In this document: positions 35,030 to 46,708 of the stretch, piece by piece
Numbering within the stretch: position 1 is the first letter of the stretch
Layout of the letters: every line of letters starts with the position of its first letter
Assembly (NCBI RefSeq): GCF_000340215.1
Contig: NW_006921535.1
Coordinates: 5,927,414 to 5,991,413 of the forward strand
Source of the DNA: Pseudocercospora fijiensis CIRAD86
Taxonomy: Eukaryota > Ascomycota > Dothideomycetes > Mycosphaerellales > Mycosphaerellaceae
Direction: 5' to 3'
DNA length: 64,000 nt
Notes under the pieces: generated by a model
Told to the model about the DNA's origin: nothing
The model's input: the letters and a program-made list of their open reading frames with translations, nothing else
The model's database searches: none
Program-made: the position numbers and the translations under genes

Positions 35030-36180
35030 TTAAAGCTAAGAATCGTTATAGTAAAGTAGCAGACGCTAAGCATCGTATATATATAGTAAGGGCTAGCTTA
35101 TTGCTATCCTACGCCGATTTTATACCGCCCTAGGTTTGAATTGCTACTATTCTTACCCGCTCCGTCTTATATACTCCTATAGCTTAATACGATCGACTAT
35201 AAGTTGCGGTAGCGTTCGAGATACGAAGAGATTATAAAGAGCTCGACTTAGAGGCAGACGGGTCTTATATTAATTCGTAGGTAGTAGAGTTACTATCCTT
35301 TGCCGCGAGCGAGTTGTATCTTTAATATACTTCTAAGGCTATAAGGTTAGATAGACGTCGTCCGCTATATCTATATTAGTACGAGCGACCTAACCGCGAG
35401 CGAGTATTACGCCGATACCGAGGGCAAGCAATAGTAGCCGAAGTAGAACTATAACTAGTCGTCTAGCTCTCTTTCTCTACCGCTAGCGAGGTATATCTTT
35501 AATATATCTCTAAGGTAATAAATCGAGAGATACATCTTCTATCGGCTTTATACCTATACCCTTAAACTCGGTAGATTTAGATCTAGCATCTACGCGCAAG
35601 CCGCCTAGTTCTACTTCTTAGGCACTCGTAAGGTATACTAAAGATACACCTCTAAAGTTATAAGCCGAGAGATACCTTATCTTTAGCATCTACGATAGTA
35701 TAACGCCCCGATAACGAGTCTAGGTTAATATAGCATTACTAAAGCTAAGTAAGAGTATATAAGCCCCTGCTCTACTAGATTAGTTTAATAGCAAGCATTA
35801 AGACGACCGACTATATAAGATACGTAGAATCCTAGCGATTGTTAAGGTTTATACTAGTACCGATAGTTCTAGCTATAGTAGCTTCGGTATAAACGATAAG
35901 AAGTCCGCGTTTAGGATTGTAACTAACTATATCTCGCAACTCCCTACGATAGTTCTCGAGATACGTTAGAACTACTTTATAGGATAAGAGTAGGCAAGAC
36001 GCGCCGTAGAGATAAAGAGGAGATATAGCTAAGTATCGGCACTACTTACGCTAGTAGGGCTCGATCCTAGGTATTTCGTAGATAACTATCGAGAAGAGGT
36101 ATACTTCGTCGAGCTAGACTAGACAGTATCGATCGTTACTACGCTCGGCGAGGGATAATAGCGTATCCTTCGAATAACTC
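35030..36180 (+). pseudogene. Decayed plus-strand coding region upstream of helicase
   Basis: A plus frame starts close to the right LTR (FIKAKNRYSKVADAKHRI) and stays readable with TAG/TAA as Gln/Trp. It includes two similar segments, ASELYL-stop-YTSKAIRLDRR (about 35310) and ASEVYL-stop-YISKVINRE (about 35480), so it may contain an internal repeat. It could be the amino-terminal part of the helicase gene or of a separate gene disrupted by element A. No domain was recognised. Confidence 0.4.
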
Positions 36181-39065
36181 TAAAAGAAAATGTATACTTT
36201 ACTAGTAGAGCGTAGTAGTTATCTAAGTTCGAAGAAGGCACTCGCTAAGCGGTACTAGTATTATTACTACGAGATACTAGTAGTATTAGGATCGATATTA
36301 TATTAGATACTAACAATAACGAAGAGATTACTATACTAAGAAATCTCTAAACGCTACTCTAGGTACGAAATTGCATACTAGGACAAATACTACGCGATAA
36401 CTTCTTTTTCTTACGCTTCGCGAATTATATTCTAGACTCTCTTCGTCCTTTCGAGAGTTATACCTCTAGTAAGTTTAAACTCCTAAGTATACCGTAGCTA
36501 GAAAATAGTCGCTAGGGCGGGTTAGTATAATACAATCCTATTACGAAGCGCTACGAGGGATCCTAAAGCGTTATATAAAGAAGAGTAGAGACTAAACTTG
36601 TTTTCGGAACCGGTAGTTTATATTAACGAATCCTCTAAGCTACGGTAGTATACGAGCTCTAAGACGCTCGGCGGGTATAGATAGCGTACTATAATAAATC
36701 GATCTTATATTAAGTATTAATAGAGTACGAAGAGGGTTCTAGATATCGTATAAGCGTACGAAGCGACGAGGATATAATCGCTATCGGCGGTAAGCGGCCG
36801 ATTCCTATATCTAATATACAAGTATACGTAACTCTATAGAACCCCGCTATACCCGCACTATATAGTATAAAGATTAAGGGACGAGTTCTTAAGCTAGTAA
36901 AGAGAAGTTTCGATTTTACTATCGGCGTTAAGATAAGCGATAAGCTCTTTTAGAGACGATATAAAATTTCGGACAGTTTGTTAAAGGGAATAGTAGCTTA
37001 GGACGCTAACGACTATACGACTATAGCAAGGTATAATACTTTAGGGAAGTCTAGTGCTATAGTTAATATAAGACTCGACCTAGAGCAACTATAAGTTATT
37101 GTATAGCGTAGCTAGGGCTACTTTGTAATCCGCAACTTAGTTGCGGATTAGCTAGAAAGTTATTATAGGCTAGATCTCCGCTAATTGTTTAAAGAAGATA
37201 CCGAGGAGAATCTACTTAGCAAAGACGAAGTTATTTAGATCCTAACTACCGTAAAAGACTTACTAACGCTACTAACGCTTAATTAATTTCAGTTAGCGTT
37301 TCTCGAGCAAGCTCTATACGGTCCTTTATAGAATACGATCCTCCTAGAAGGGTTTCCTAGTAGTAGCAAGATACAGACTCTAGCTAGTCTAGTACTTAGT
37401 TGTATACTTATAGGGCAAAAGGTTTTAGTCGTTGCCTAATTAAATAGCGGAGTCGATACTATAAGAGCAAAGATCTTCGACGTAGTATTTAAGAAGCTAG
37501 CGAGTTATCCTAAGATAAGGAGACTATCGACTAAAATCCTTACACTATCCTCTCGAGATTTTAGTAATATACCGGTATAGCGATTCGTAGAATTTAAAGA
37601 GCAACGTAGCAACGCAAACGGACAATTTGCAATAATCGGCTCGATTCTAGAATAAGCTAAAAGATAGCCGAATAATCCGACCTTATAAGATCTTCGATTG
37701 TATATCGCCGTAGCAAAGTATAACGTACCGTCTTAAGCAAAGCGCGACTAGTTCTCTATCGTCGTAGCGATACGTAAGAAAGTTATTAGTAGAAGCCTAT
37801 TAAAACTATATACCGCGTATATATATACAAAGTTAGAGGAAATTAAATGTTATAGCAATATGCTTATCTTCGACGAACTCGGATAGGGAACCGACCTAGA
37901 CTAGCTTATAGCACTACAAGCTACGAAAGATCTGCTACTTTTTATCGCAGTAGGGGATACTAAGCAATTAGGTCCTATTATACCGTCGCTAACTAATAAG
38001 CAAAACCTATTTAGCAATATCTTAGCTACGTCGCTACTAGTCCGATAGTCTCTCGCCTATCCGCGTATTACTTATCTACTACTAAAGAACAATTATCGTA
38101 GTTACCCTTCGATCTCGCGAATAATAATAGAGATTTTCTATAATAGGGAAATAATACCGGTAAGGGATATCTTACGATTTAATAACAATACGAGTATCGT
38201 ATTAGCAAAGCTCTTATATAGTTAGCTATTTAAGAAGGCCTTTTACGATCGTACTAAAGCGCTCGCAAATAATAGTCGCAATTTCTTTGTTAACGTCGGG
38301 GGTCTATCCGAGACGAAAGGAGTATCTTCTTTTTACCGTTAAGGTTAAGACGTAGTACTAGGATTAATAACTGTAATAGTAAAGGCGGGCGTCGACAAAT
38401 TAAAAATCAGCGTTATAACGATATACTATACCGATACGAAGATATTGCGGGACGCCGTCGTTAATACTAGATTAGGTAGGATAGAGGTATAAAATATTAA
38501 GGAGATTCGAGATAGTATTAAGGTAGCGATAGTAGATGCCTTCTAAGGTAGAGAAAAGGCTATCGTATTCGTCTATTTCGTAAAGGCGAGTAACGCGGAT
38601 CCTCCTTAGGGATTTATAGGAGCCCCGAGCCGACTAAACGTAGTAACTAGCCGAGCTATACAATACTAGTTTATAGTAGGCGCCTACGATATTTAGGATA
38701 TATAGGTAAACCCTAGTAGGTAGCAATTAGCGAAGCGACGCGAACAGGCGCACCTAGAAATAGTAGCTCTAGTTAAATATATTAGCAGAGTAGGAATAAA
38801 GCTAGACTAGGAGCGTATAATAAAGGGGAAGTTGTAGGTCGCCTAAGAGGATACTATAGTCTAGTATATAGTATAAGTAGTATAATAAGAATTACGAAGG
38901 TACGGTATAGCTAACTAATAGGAGATTTGCTATAAGATTAAATTTACTAAATACCGCTACGCTACTACTAGGTAGGATAGGAGGCGGCAAGAGGTAGTAA
39001 TATAATTAATATAGTAACCTAGTAAAACGAGCTGCATTAGAGTAGGCTATAGTAAGCGAATATAG
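36180..39065 (+). pseudogene. Decayed superfamily 1 helicase (UPF1/ZNFX1-like)
   Basis: The plus strand encodes an SF1B-type RNA/DNA helicase with motifs in order. Q-like NQFQLAFLEQAL lies upstream (about 37285). Walker A appears as EGFPSSSKIQT (about 37350), where the family has Gly-Pro-Pro-Gly-Thr-Gly-Lys-Thr. Walker B is LIFDELGQGTD (about 37865, family Asp-Glu-Ala-x-Gln). Motif III is VGDTKQLGPI (about 37950), motif IV region is NNYRSYPSIS (about 38090), motif V is VDAFQGREKAIVFV (about 38530), and motif VI is NVVTSRA (about 38637). The amino-terminal part has a beta-rich stretch (about 36550-37100) as in UPF1-like proteins. Walker A lost its essential Gly and many codons are stops, so it is dead. 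Fungal UPF1-like helicases act in RNA decay or small-RNA pathways; which one applies here is unknown. Confidence 0.78.
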
Positions 39066-39287
39066 GACGAACGGCGGGAGAGATGCCTTCTCTATATATA
39101 TATATAGTTAATGTCTATACTATAAGACGTGAAGTATATCTACTATACTATACAAGCGAGAAATAAGGTAAGCTATAGTTTTTTTTTTATAAGGAATAGT
39201 CCCGCTGTTTAATAATGCTACGATCCTATTATATAACTAAGGCGAGGACGAGAAAGGGTTGCGGGAGAGGTCCGAGGATAGCTACGA

Positions 39288-39930
39288 TGCCGCGAATAGA
39301 CAAGTTCGATATCGACGCGGAAGCAGTTAAGAATTGCTAATATTACGAGGAGTAGGGTAAGTAAAAGGTCTAATAATACTAGGATATATAATAGAGGATA
39401 ATACATATAGTAACAGATAGCGTAGGTTAGAACGCTAGCGATAGCGATAAAATCCAATTCTATTAGTTCGAGCTCTAGGATACTATTACGAGGATACATT
39501 ATAGGATAACTATAGGCTAGGGTCGGGATACAAGACTACGGATTACGGCACGGCGAAGAGAGGAGGTAGTTAATAGCTAGTATATAGGCCTTAAGGCTTA
39601 CTATACTATATATTAATTTATATAGAGTCTAAAATCCGAGGATTAGTATAGCTAAATATTAAGACAGCCTAGTTATAGCAGTATCCCGGATCTAGGCGTA
39701 GGGCCGTCGGCGGGCAATATCGCTAGTTATATACTCGAAGGAATAGGAAGTACGTTAGGATAGTATATAGGCCTTAGGGCTTCCTATACGACGACTACTA
39801 GATAAACTAAAACGGTCGCTTAGTAAGTAATTAGACCGCGCTCTTAGGATTGTAGCCTAAGTCGAGATCTAGGTAGAAGGGTATAGGCATACTATAGGAT
39901 ATCCGAGGAGCGGCTAGTAAGCAAAGACTA
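39288..39930 (+). pseudogene. Decayed plus-strand ORF with kept ATG, unrecognised
   Basis: ATG at 39288 opens MPRIDKFDIDAEAVKNC, followed by a Gln-rich helical stretch in which most Gln codons are now TAG/TAA, then DSVGQNASDSDKIQFY. The frame may continue into the repeated region at 39930-41030. No domain is recognised. An open frame on the opposite strand over the same bases (39218-39499) is judged to be its shadow. Confidence 0.4.
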
Positions 39931-41030
39931 TAAGACTCTATATAGGCTACTATTACGTTCGCTATTTAGGATTTCCTAGTTAAGCCTAGGTACGGGCTAT
40001 AGAGAGCTTACTATATAGCGCACTACGGCATATATTAGAGGCGGGTCCCGAATTATATAATCTGTAATAGGCTATCTATAAGCGAGGACTAAGAGAATAT
40101 ATATAGGCTATAGGCTCGCTATATATGATTTCCTAGGCGGCCGGATATAAGGGCGAGTACGGGCTATCGAGAGCTTACCGTATAGCGTACTACGGTATAT
40201 ACGGCATTACGACAATAGGGTCGTAAATTATATAATTTATAGTAGGCTATCTATAGGCGAACGCTAGAATAGTTTGTATAGGCTACAAGGCTCGCTATAC
40301 GTAATTTCCTAGGCGGCTAGATATAAAGGCGAGTACGGGCTATCGAAAGCTTACCGTATAGCATACTACGGCATATACGGTATTACGATAATAGGGTCGT
40401 AAATCGTATAATTTGCGGTAGGCTATTTATTCTAGCGAAGCGGAAGGCACCTAGAACAACTCGAGGAGCTTGCGACGAGAGTTATAGAAGGTATCTAGAG
40501 CGAGTGCGAAATAATAGTTAGAATTCTGCCTTAGGTTTGCTAGGCGAGGGTTCAATTGTCAAAAGGGCGCTCTCTAACAAATTGCGAAGCGGGCTCTAAT
40601 TAGTAGAAAAGAAAGACAGATTACGTATTAAGCCGCTAATTAGCAGAAATCAAAAAACTACTGTTACGTGCTTACTATTCTGCCTACGACACTGCGATAC
40701 TACGACGAGACAATGTACGATAGTAACACAATGCTAGAGCGATAGTATATATAGCGGCGACAGTATATATCGTAGCGATAGAGTACATAGCAGCGACGGA
40801 CTATATAGCGGCGACAAAGCAGCACCTTAGGGCTATAAGACATCGCAATTTCGCACTCTTCGCTAGACCTTATAAGCAAGTTTACTAGCTCTAAGAATAT
40901 CCTTGTAGGCGAACGCTAGAATAGTTTATATAGGCTATAAGGCTCGCTATATGTAATTTCCTAGGCGGCTAGATATAAAGGCGAGTACGGGCTATCGAGA
41001 GCTTACTATATAGCATACCGTAGTAAAGAC
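39930..41030. repeat. Tandem and dispersed ~176-bp repeat, four copies
   Basis: A block containing aggctcgctatacgtaatt, then gcgagtacgggctatcgaga, starts near 40113 and again near 40289 (period 176). A more diverged copy is at about 39952 and a further copy at about 40941. Some unit ends carry tacggcatatacggtattac. On the plus strand one frame reads through as FLGG-type segments, so the repeat may once have been coding, but no repeat-protein family fits. Confidence 0.8.
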
Positions 41031-41627
41031 GAACGACGAATCGAGAGGACCCGCTACTAGATATTAGATATAACGCCGTTTGTCGTCGTCGGACTAAGAC
41101 GCAGATACGGATAGCTAAGGCTAAGGCGACGTATATATATACAGGTCTCCTTAATATACCTCGCGATTCGTTACGGATTTTAGTTAAAATGAAATTATCG
41201 GGTATAAGGGCTCGTCGAGTGCTAGTAGTATAGTATAGTCGGCCGAAGACGTAAAATAATAGTATATCTTTTATAGCTAGGCCTTAACTAGTACTAACAT
41301 TAGTACTAATAGCGAATTAGGCGTATTCTACTCTTATAGTCTATAATACTAGTAGATTAGATTGCGACGAGTTATAAGTCGGTCTAGAGCGCTAAGAGTA
41401 GGCCGAGTCGCGGTTTAAGGCGATAGGATCGGGTAGGAGACTTAGGCGATATAATATCGCGACGAGAGCCTAGGATAGGATAAGTTCTTATAATAGGCGG
41501 CGAGCGATTAAGGGCTATTATAGCTATTGCGGCTATTGTCGCGATAGAGTAGTTTAAGACTAGTATTAGTAGGCGAATATAAGTAGGATACAAACTAAAC
41601 AACCGTAATTCTAGCTATAAGTATATC

Positions 41628-41763
41628 TATTAGGAGAGAGAGAGAGAGTCTAAGAGAGTATAGAGAGGAAAGAGAAGGAATCTAGGCGAGGATATATTAG
41701 GAGAGAGAGAGAGAGAGTCTAAGAGAGTACGAAGAGGAAAGAGAAGGAATCTAGGCGAGGATA
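41628..41763. repeat. Tandem duplication of ~67 bp with GA tracts
   Basis: Two adjacent copies each contain taggagagagagagagagtc, then aagagaaggaatctaggcga. They differ at a few positions. Confidence 0.85.
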
Positions 41764-41989
41764 GGCCGATAGAACTAAGGGGATTATATAGAATTTGTTA
41801 AGAGCTCTATAAATTCAGATTATTATACTAAGTGTCGTATATTATCTAATAAAAGCATATATTAGCTTTAGAGCACTAATCAAACTATACTTCCTAGGGG
41901 CTATATATATCGCGGTAAACTATCTTACCTAAGAAAAGCTTATATTAACTATAGCTATTGGATAAATGCGATTAAGACAACTAAATCTT

Positions 41990-43110
41990 TAGACGGTCGA
42001 TACGTCGTAGGACTTTTAGGGGTATAGGTCGCGACGCCTTTATCTATTATCCTCGTTTAGAAGCGCTATTAGCCTAATAGAGCTAAAGGGCCTTTAGATA
42101 ATAGCGTAGTCGACGATAAGAATAGTCCGCGTATACGATAGCTGCTAGCCGAAGTAGCTAAGACTTGTAGTATACTCGTAGTATACACTTACCTATCTAG
42201 TATAGAGGATAAGAATATGTTTCGGTAAGACTCTTAAGGTAGTAGATAAAAGTTCTCGTTCTATTCTAGATAAAGGATACGATTAGAAGAAGTTAAATAG
42301 TCCTCTTAGATTAAGTAAGAAAGAATATTGCATAACGTACCCTTTTTCTTACTAGACGTACAAAAGGGGCCTCTATAAGGAGTAAGCAGTAGTCGGCTTA
42401 GAATTAAACGGAGTAGATCCTATATATAGTATAAGTATAAGAGGAATACGCTATAGATCGTGCATTTTAGCAGCGAAGTAGAATAACCTAGTTATAGTAA
42501 AATCGATTATAATCGGGCTAGAATATACAGACGTAGGCCGTTTATAATTTAGTAGAATATACTTAGAAAAGTAGTATAATATATCCGAGGTTAGTTCGAC
42601 TTTATCGCGCGCAATTGTAGTTTAGGTTCCGAGTACGTATCGATACTATATAAAATATCGATTTATATTATCGGGTAGAAGAGTTAAATATCTAGTAGTC
42701 TGTCTCTAGAGGAGCGGATAGTCCGTAGGAGGTAAAGTCGGTTAGTATCTTAGTAGAAATTAGGCGAAAATCCTTATACTGCCTACCTATTCTATACTCG
42801 TTATATCGTACTATACGTAGCTATTCGGTATCGACAACTCTCGTACTACCTACTTCTATAGGCACTATACTATACGCCTACGCCTACGCGTACGTATACG
42901 TATACGCGTACGCGTACGTATACTCGCCCGCCCCTATACTCGCCCGTACACTTACCTATATATACGCTCGTCGCTCTAAGAATACACGTTAATAACGAGT
43001 CTATATAAGGATTATAGTTATATACGAGAGCGTAGGCGACCAAAATAATATAATTAGTTATTATCGTTCGTACTAAGATATAACGTAGCTCCGCAAACAA
43101 TTGTATAATT
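41990..43110 (+). pseudogene. RIP-decayed plus-strand coding region, unrecognised
   Basis: One plus frame can be followed for about 370 codons if TAG/TAA are read as Gln/Trp. It includes IRQLLAEVAKTCSILVVYTYL-like sequence near 42140, a basic RLRIKRSRSY near 42390, and a Thr/Tyr/Arg low-complexity tract from the CG-rich repeat at 42873. No domain could be named. The coding stretch at 43270-43824 is in the same orientation and could be a later exon. The minus-strand open frame at 42870-43100 is treated as a shadow because it depends on the same low-complexity tract. Confidence 0.35.
42873..42925. repeat. CG-rich tacgcg/tacgta low-complexity tract
   Basis: Alternating cgcctacg, cgcgtacg and tatacg units contain no CpA or TpG targets and have persisted unchanged. 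Confidence 0.75.
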
Positions 43111-43269
43111 TAATAATAGCTTAAACTCTTACTTTTACTTCTACTTCTATATTAATATCGCGAGGCTTAGATATCTTTACCTCTACTATAATATCTGTCC
43201 CTTTTAGACGAACTAGAAAGCATTTAGGTATATATACCTAATACTACTACTATCTACTATTATCGGCTA

Positions 43270-43824
43270 ATAGACCTCGGTAGTATATCCTACAAATTAC
43301 ATATTTAAAACTAAGCGAAGGCGCTCTACGGCTAGACGCGATACGAGTTAGAGGCGATGTTACGATCTAAAATCTAAGAAAGTAGCGAGGTCGATGCTAT
43401 TTTTAAGAAGGGTATAAGTACGGTATTAGCGGATAAGGTAATATAGGCAAGCCTAACTAAGAAGAGAATAACGTTGCTAATATTAGACTAGATTAACAAT
43501 ACTGTATTAAACAACTTGCTAGAAGACGAAGGTAGCCTAGAGCAGTTTAAGAAGAGACTCGAAGACGGTACGATATTAGGAGAAATCGCTTAGGATATAG
43601 AGAGCGAACTCGTATTAAGAATGCATAACTTAGTCGTAGGAAAAAATAATAAGATTGCCTACGTAGAGAACGTTCTAAATAAGGTAGTAGAGGCTATAGG
43701 AAGAAAAGAGGTTATAGTAGAGGAACACGGCGGAGGTAATAGTAGTATAGTAATACTTCTACACTTTATTAGGTTTCTCCTTGCTTTCTCGTTAGTAGGA
43801 TATATAGCTTTAAAGTTGTTTTAA
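43270..43824 (+). pseudogene. C-terminal part of a tail-anchored membrane protein
   Basis: The plus frame reads ALYG-stop-TRYELEAML, then long charged helices (IQASLTKKRITLLILDQ, EQFKKRLEDGTILGEI). The last 67 codons (43621-43824, from MHNLVVGKNN) are free of stops. They end in a hydrophobic span VILLHFIRFLLAFSLVGYIA and LKLF before the TAA. This layout, a soluble helical domain followed by a single C-terminal membrane segment, suggests a tail-anchored protein. No family is recognised. Upstream stops are TAG/TAA, so the gene as a whole is broken even though the last part is open. Confidence 0.45.
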
Positions 43825-43829
43825 GTATA

Positions 43830-45950
43830 AAGCTAGCGAAACCGCTAGACAGGAAGATCTAATAGGCATTATATCTAAAAAAGCGTACGACGATACTACC
43901 GTTGCTTTAGCCCGATTTTAAGTTATAGATACTATAAGAGTTACCGAGATTAGAGGTACTATACGTTCCGAGAGGGGATAGAGAGGAAGACAACGAGTCT
44001 ATTACAGTTATATAAATAGAAAATGCTATTAGAGACAGGCGCATCGAACGCTAGTTTAAATGCCCTCTTAAGGAAATCCGGTATCCTCCCGTTTTGTAAG
44101 GACTAATAAGGTAACCCGCTAGAGCTTTTACTACTAAAAAAAAAAAAGAAAAAAAGGGCTAGCCCTCGTAGAATTCGAGTTAGAAAGATAAAGGCATCTT
44201 TAATTTCCTTTACCTATATTAGCGGTAGTCGTAATAGCGTTAGAAGTATTTATAAGAGTAGGACGAGCGCTAAGGAAAGTATTTAGGAAACGGACATATA
44301 GGATCGTAGCTATAATGTCTATACGAAGGCATTGAATCTAGCATTGTAGTTAGCTAATTGTACGTATTAAGGATAAAATCAAGAATAGCGGCGTTAGCTA
44401 TTATAGGGCCTAGAAGATTATTTTCCTTTTGTCCTACACTACTCGACTTCTAGCTCTCTCGTCGGGGACTATTAGTGCCTTAAGTTCAATTATACTATAA
44501 TATATAACTTTTATAATTAGGACCTCGTCCGTATATTAATATACACACACATATATACACATGTATACCCGTTTTCTACTCTACAACCTTTCTCGCTAAC
44601 TACTATCTGCCCTAAACATTATAACGCGCTATATCCTTATCCGAGGATATAGAAGGTCTAATACTAACTATAAGACGAAATTGTGTCTCTCTTCTCTAAC
44701 GTATTACACTTAATAGAAAATTCGGTCTAAGGCTAGTTTAGGGCTACCTAAGTATACTAAAGCTCCTCTCCCTTCGTAGCTGCCTTATATATTACTTGAT
44801 AACGCGAGTGCATTATCGGGGAAGTCTTCTAGCTCTACTGTAGTATTAATCGCCGGGGCCGGATCGTACGTTACCTTAGGGTTTTTGTCGGTAGTAGCTA
44901 TCTTAGGAGTATAAGAGGGCGGGCGAGGATTATGCTCGGCTAAAATGCTTGTTATCTGCCTTTTCTAGATAGTAAAAGCATCTAGTACTCTCTAGTTTGT
45001 ACGTATATAAGACTTAGGGTCTAGGCGAAACTAGCCGTTATTTAATTTCCGTATCTCGGACTCCCTTTCTTACCGCTCCTATTTCTGTCTTTTCTCTCTC
45101 GCTAATATATCCTCGTTAGACTTCTCTACTCTCTTCCTCGGAACTAGCTATTCGAAAAGAATGTTGTTTCACTATAGCCGTATACTACGACTAGATGCTA
45201 GAGGGAGTTTAGTACGATTCTTGAAGTCCTTCCTAGCTTATTTAGAAGTCTAAGCGGGCCTAACAGATACAGCACTAGTCCCGCATATAGCACGCAGCAC
45301 AACGTCTAGGTTTACGGTAACTAGGCAGACCGAAGAGAAGACTCTTTAACTAGGCTCGCGAGGCATAGCGGCTAGGAAATACCAACTAAACGCACGATTT
45401 CGCTAGCGGGAGTGCCTCTACTATAGGTTCATTTATATTCCGTAATTATCTAACGACGCTATAAGACAGACGAGCGGCGTTATACGCGTTCTTTTAGGTA
45501 GGGATAGATATTCCTTAAACTAGAAAGAGTACGGGGAGCAACATCCTAATGCAATAGGACAACCCTTAACACGAAACTGCACTCTAGGCCGATATAGGTA
45601 TAACCTATTATCTCCTTCCGCTTACGTAGAAATAATAAACGCTCCTAGTTTCTTTTTAAGTAAGTTAACTCTCTATTACGAAGTTGCTCTACTTCTCGGG
45701 CGCAATAGACTTCTTAACGCTTCCTAAAATCAAACTTAGCCGCAAGACATTAAATAGGAAGTATAACGGCTATACACAATAACGACTAGTATTCCCCGCT
45801 CCTTTGTTAGGCTTGTAGTATAATAATTAGTAGGTTTGATTTCTTTTTTCCCCTAATACGTATACTATTCCTTATTAGACTTGGTATTAAGACTTCTTTA
45901 TATTAAAATCTCGTCCTATACAGATAACGACTAGTCGTCTTCGTACTGCT
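43830..45950. other. No clear gene; A-rich tract at 44134-44160
   Basis: Short frames occur on both strands. A run of a with a few g lies at 44134-44160. Between 44800 and 45200 both strands have moderately long but unconvincing frames. A short alternating ca/ta tract (atacacacacatatatacac) is at 44540-44562. Confidence 0.4.
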
Positions 45951-46708
45951 TACTACGACGTCCGCGCTTACTTTACTCCTTTAATTACGTCGATTAGCCC
46001 CTATTTGCTATTTATCTTTCTATTACTCATACTTTAGATAAGAGTTAAAGAGACTAGTACTTACGGGCTTCGTAGCTTTAGTAGGTATCCGAATCGTAGC
46101 CTTAGTAACTAGCGACATCGTTATCTATAGACCGATAGAGCGAGAGCTTTGGAATTGTAACGTAATTCGTATATAGAGGTATAAGTTCGGGGAAAAGTAC
46201 GTCTCTACTAGCTTCTAATCGCCGATAACTAAGTTTCGAGGTGTTAATATAATACAGATAAAGTTAACGACAAAGACTATTACGAGGAGTATCTATATAC
46301 CGACGACTTTGCGATTAAAAGCATTTAAGCGGAAAGTCTAGTATACTAGGAAGATAGCGAGTATAAGATTCTAGATATAGACGCCGGCATTCGTAATTAT
46401 ACCCTTTAATAGGAAGTATTAGTCCCAGTTATTCTATACGGCTATAAAGAGGGAGTTACTATCGTTATATTAGCGATAGGAATTTCTAGTTTAGTTTGCG
46501 GTATTCTTATAGGGCCCTACTAAAAATTCCCTAATACGAGATGCCTCGAGCAATTTTATCTACTATTTTAATTACAACTAGTGCCTAAACAAGTACTCTC
46601 GTATACTTATAGAGAGATTGTAGCCTACTATAGCAGAGTTAAAGGGCGTACTATTAAGCCTTCTCGGTATAATAATATATATCGTACTAGTAGCGCGCTA
46701 ACCGCTCG
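45950..46708 (+). pseudogene. Decayed single-pass membrane protein, unrecognised
   Basis: A plus frame contains the acidic stretch DKVNDKDYYEEYLYTDDFAI (about 46265), then one hydrophobic segment VTIVILAIGISSLVCGILIG (about 46458-46515), then a Tyr/Arg-rich tail ending near 46708. The end overlaps the end of the minus-strand gene at 46687, giving a convergent pair. No domain is recognised. Confidence 0.35.

Noticed and set aside
34873..35133. Plus-strand ORF of 86 codons starting in the LTR
   Set aside because: Starts inside the right LTR of element A, antisense to the element, and crosses its end and the target duplication; a chance frame in a less mutated stretch.
41384..41602. Minus-strand ORF of 72 codons with hydrophobic stretches
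   Set aside because: No matching context, no repeat of the pattern upstream, and composition as expected from RIP-mutated DNA; not enough for a gene.
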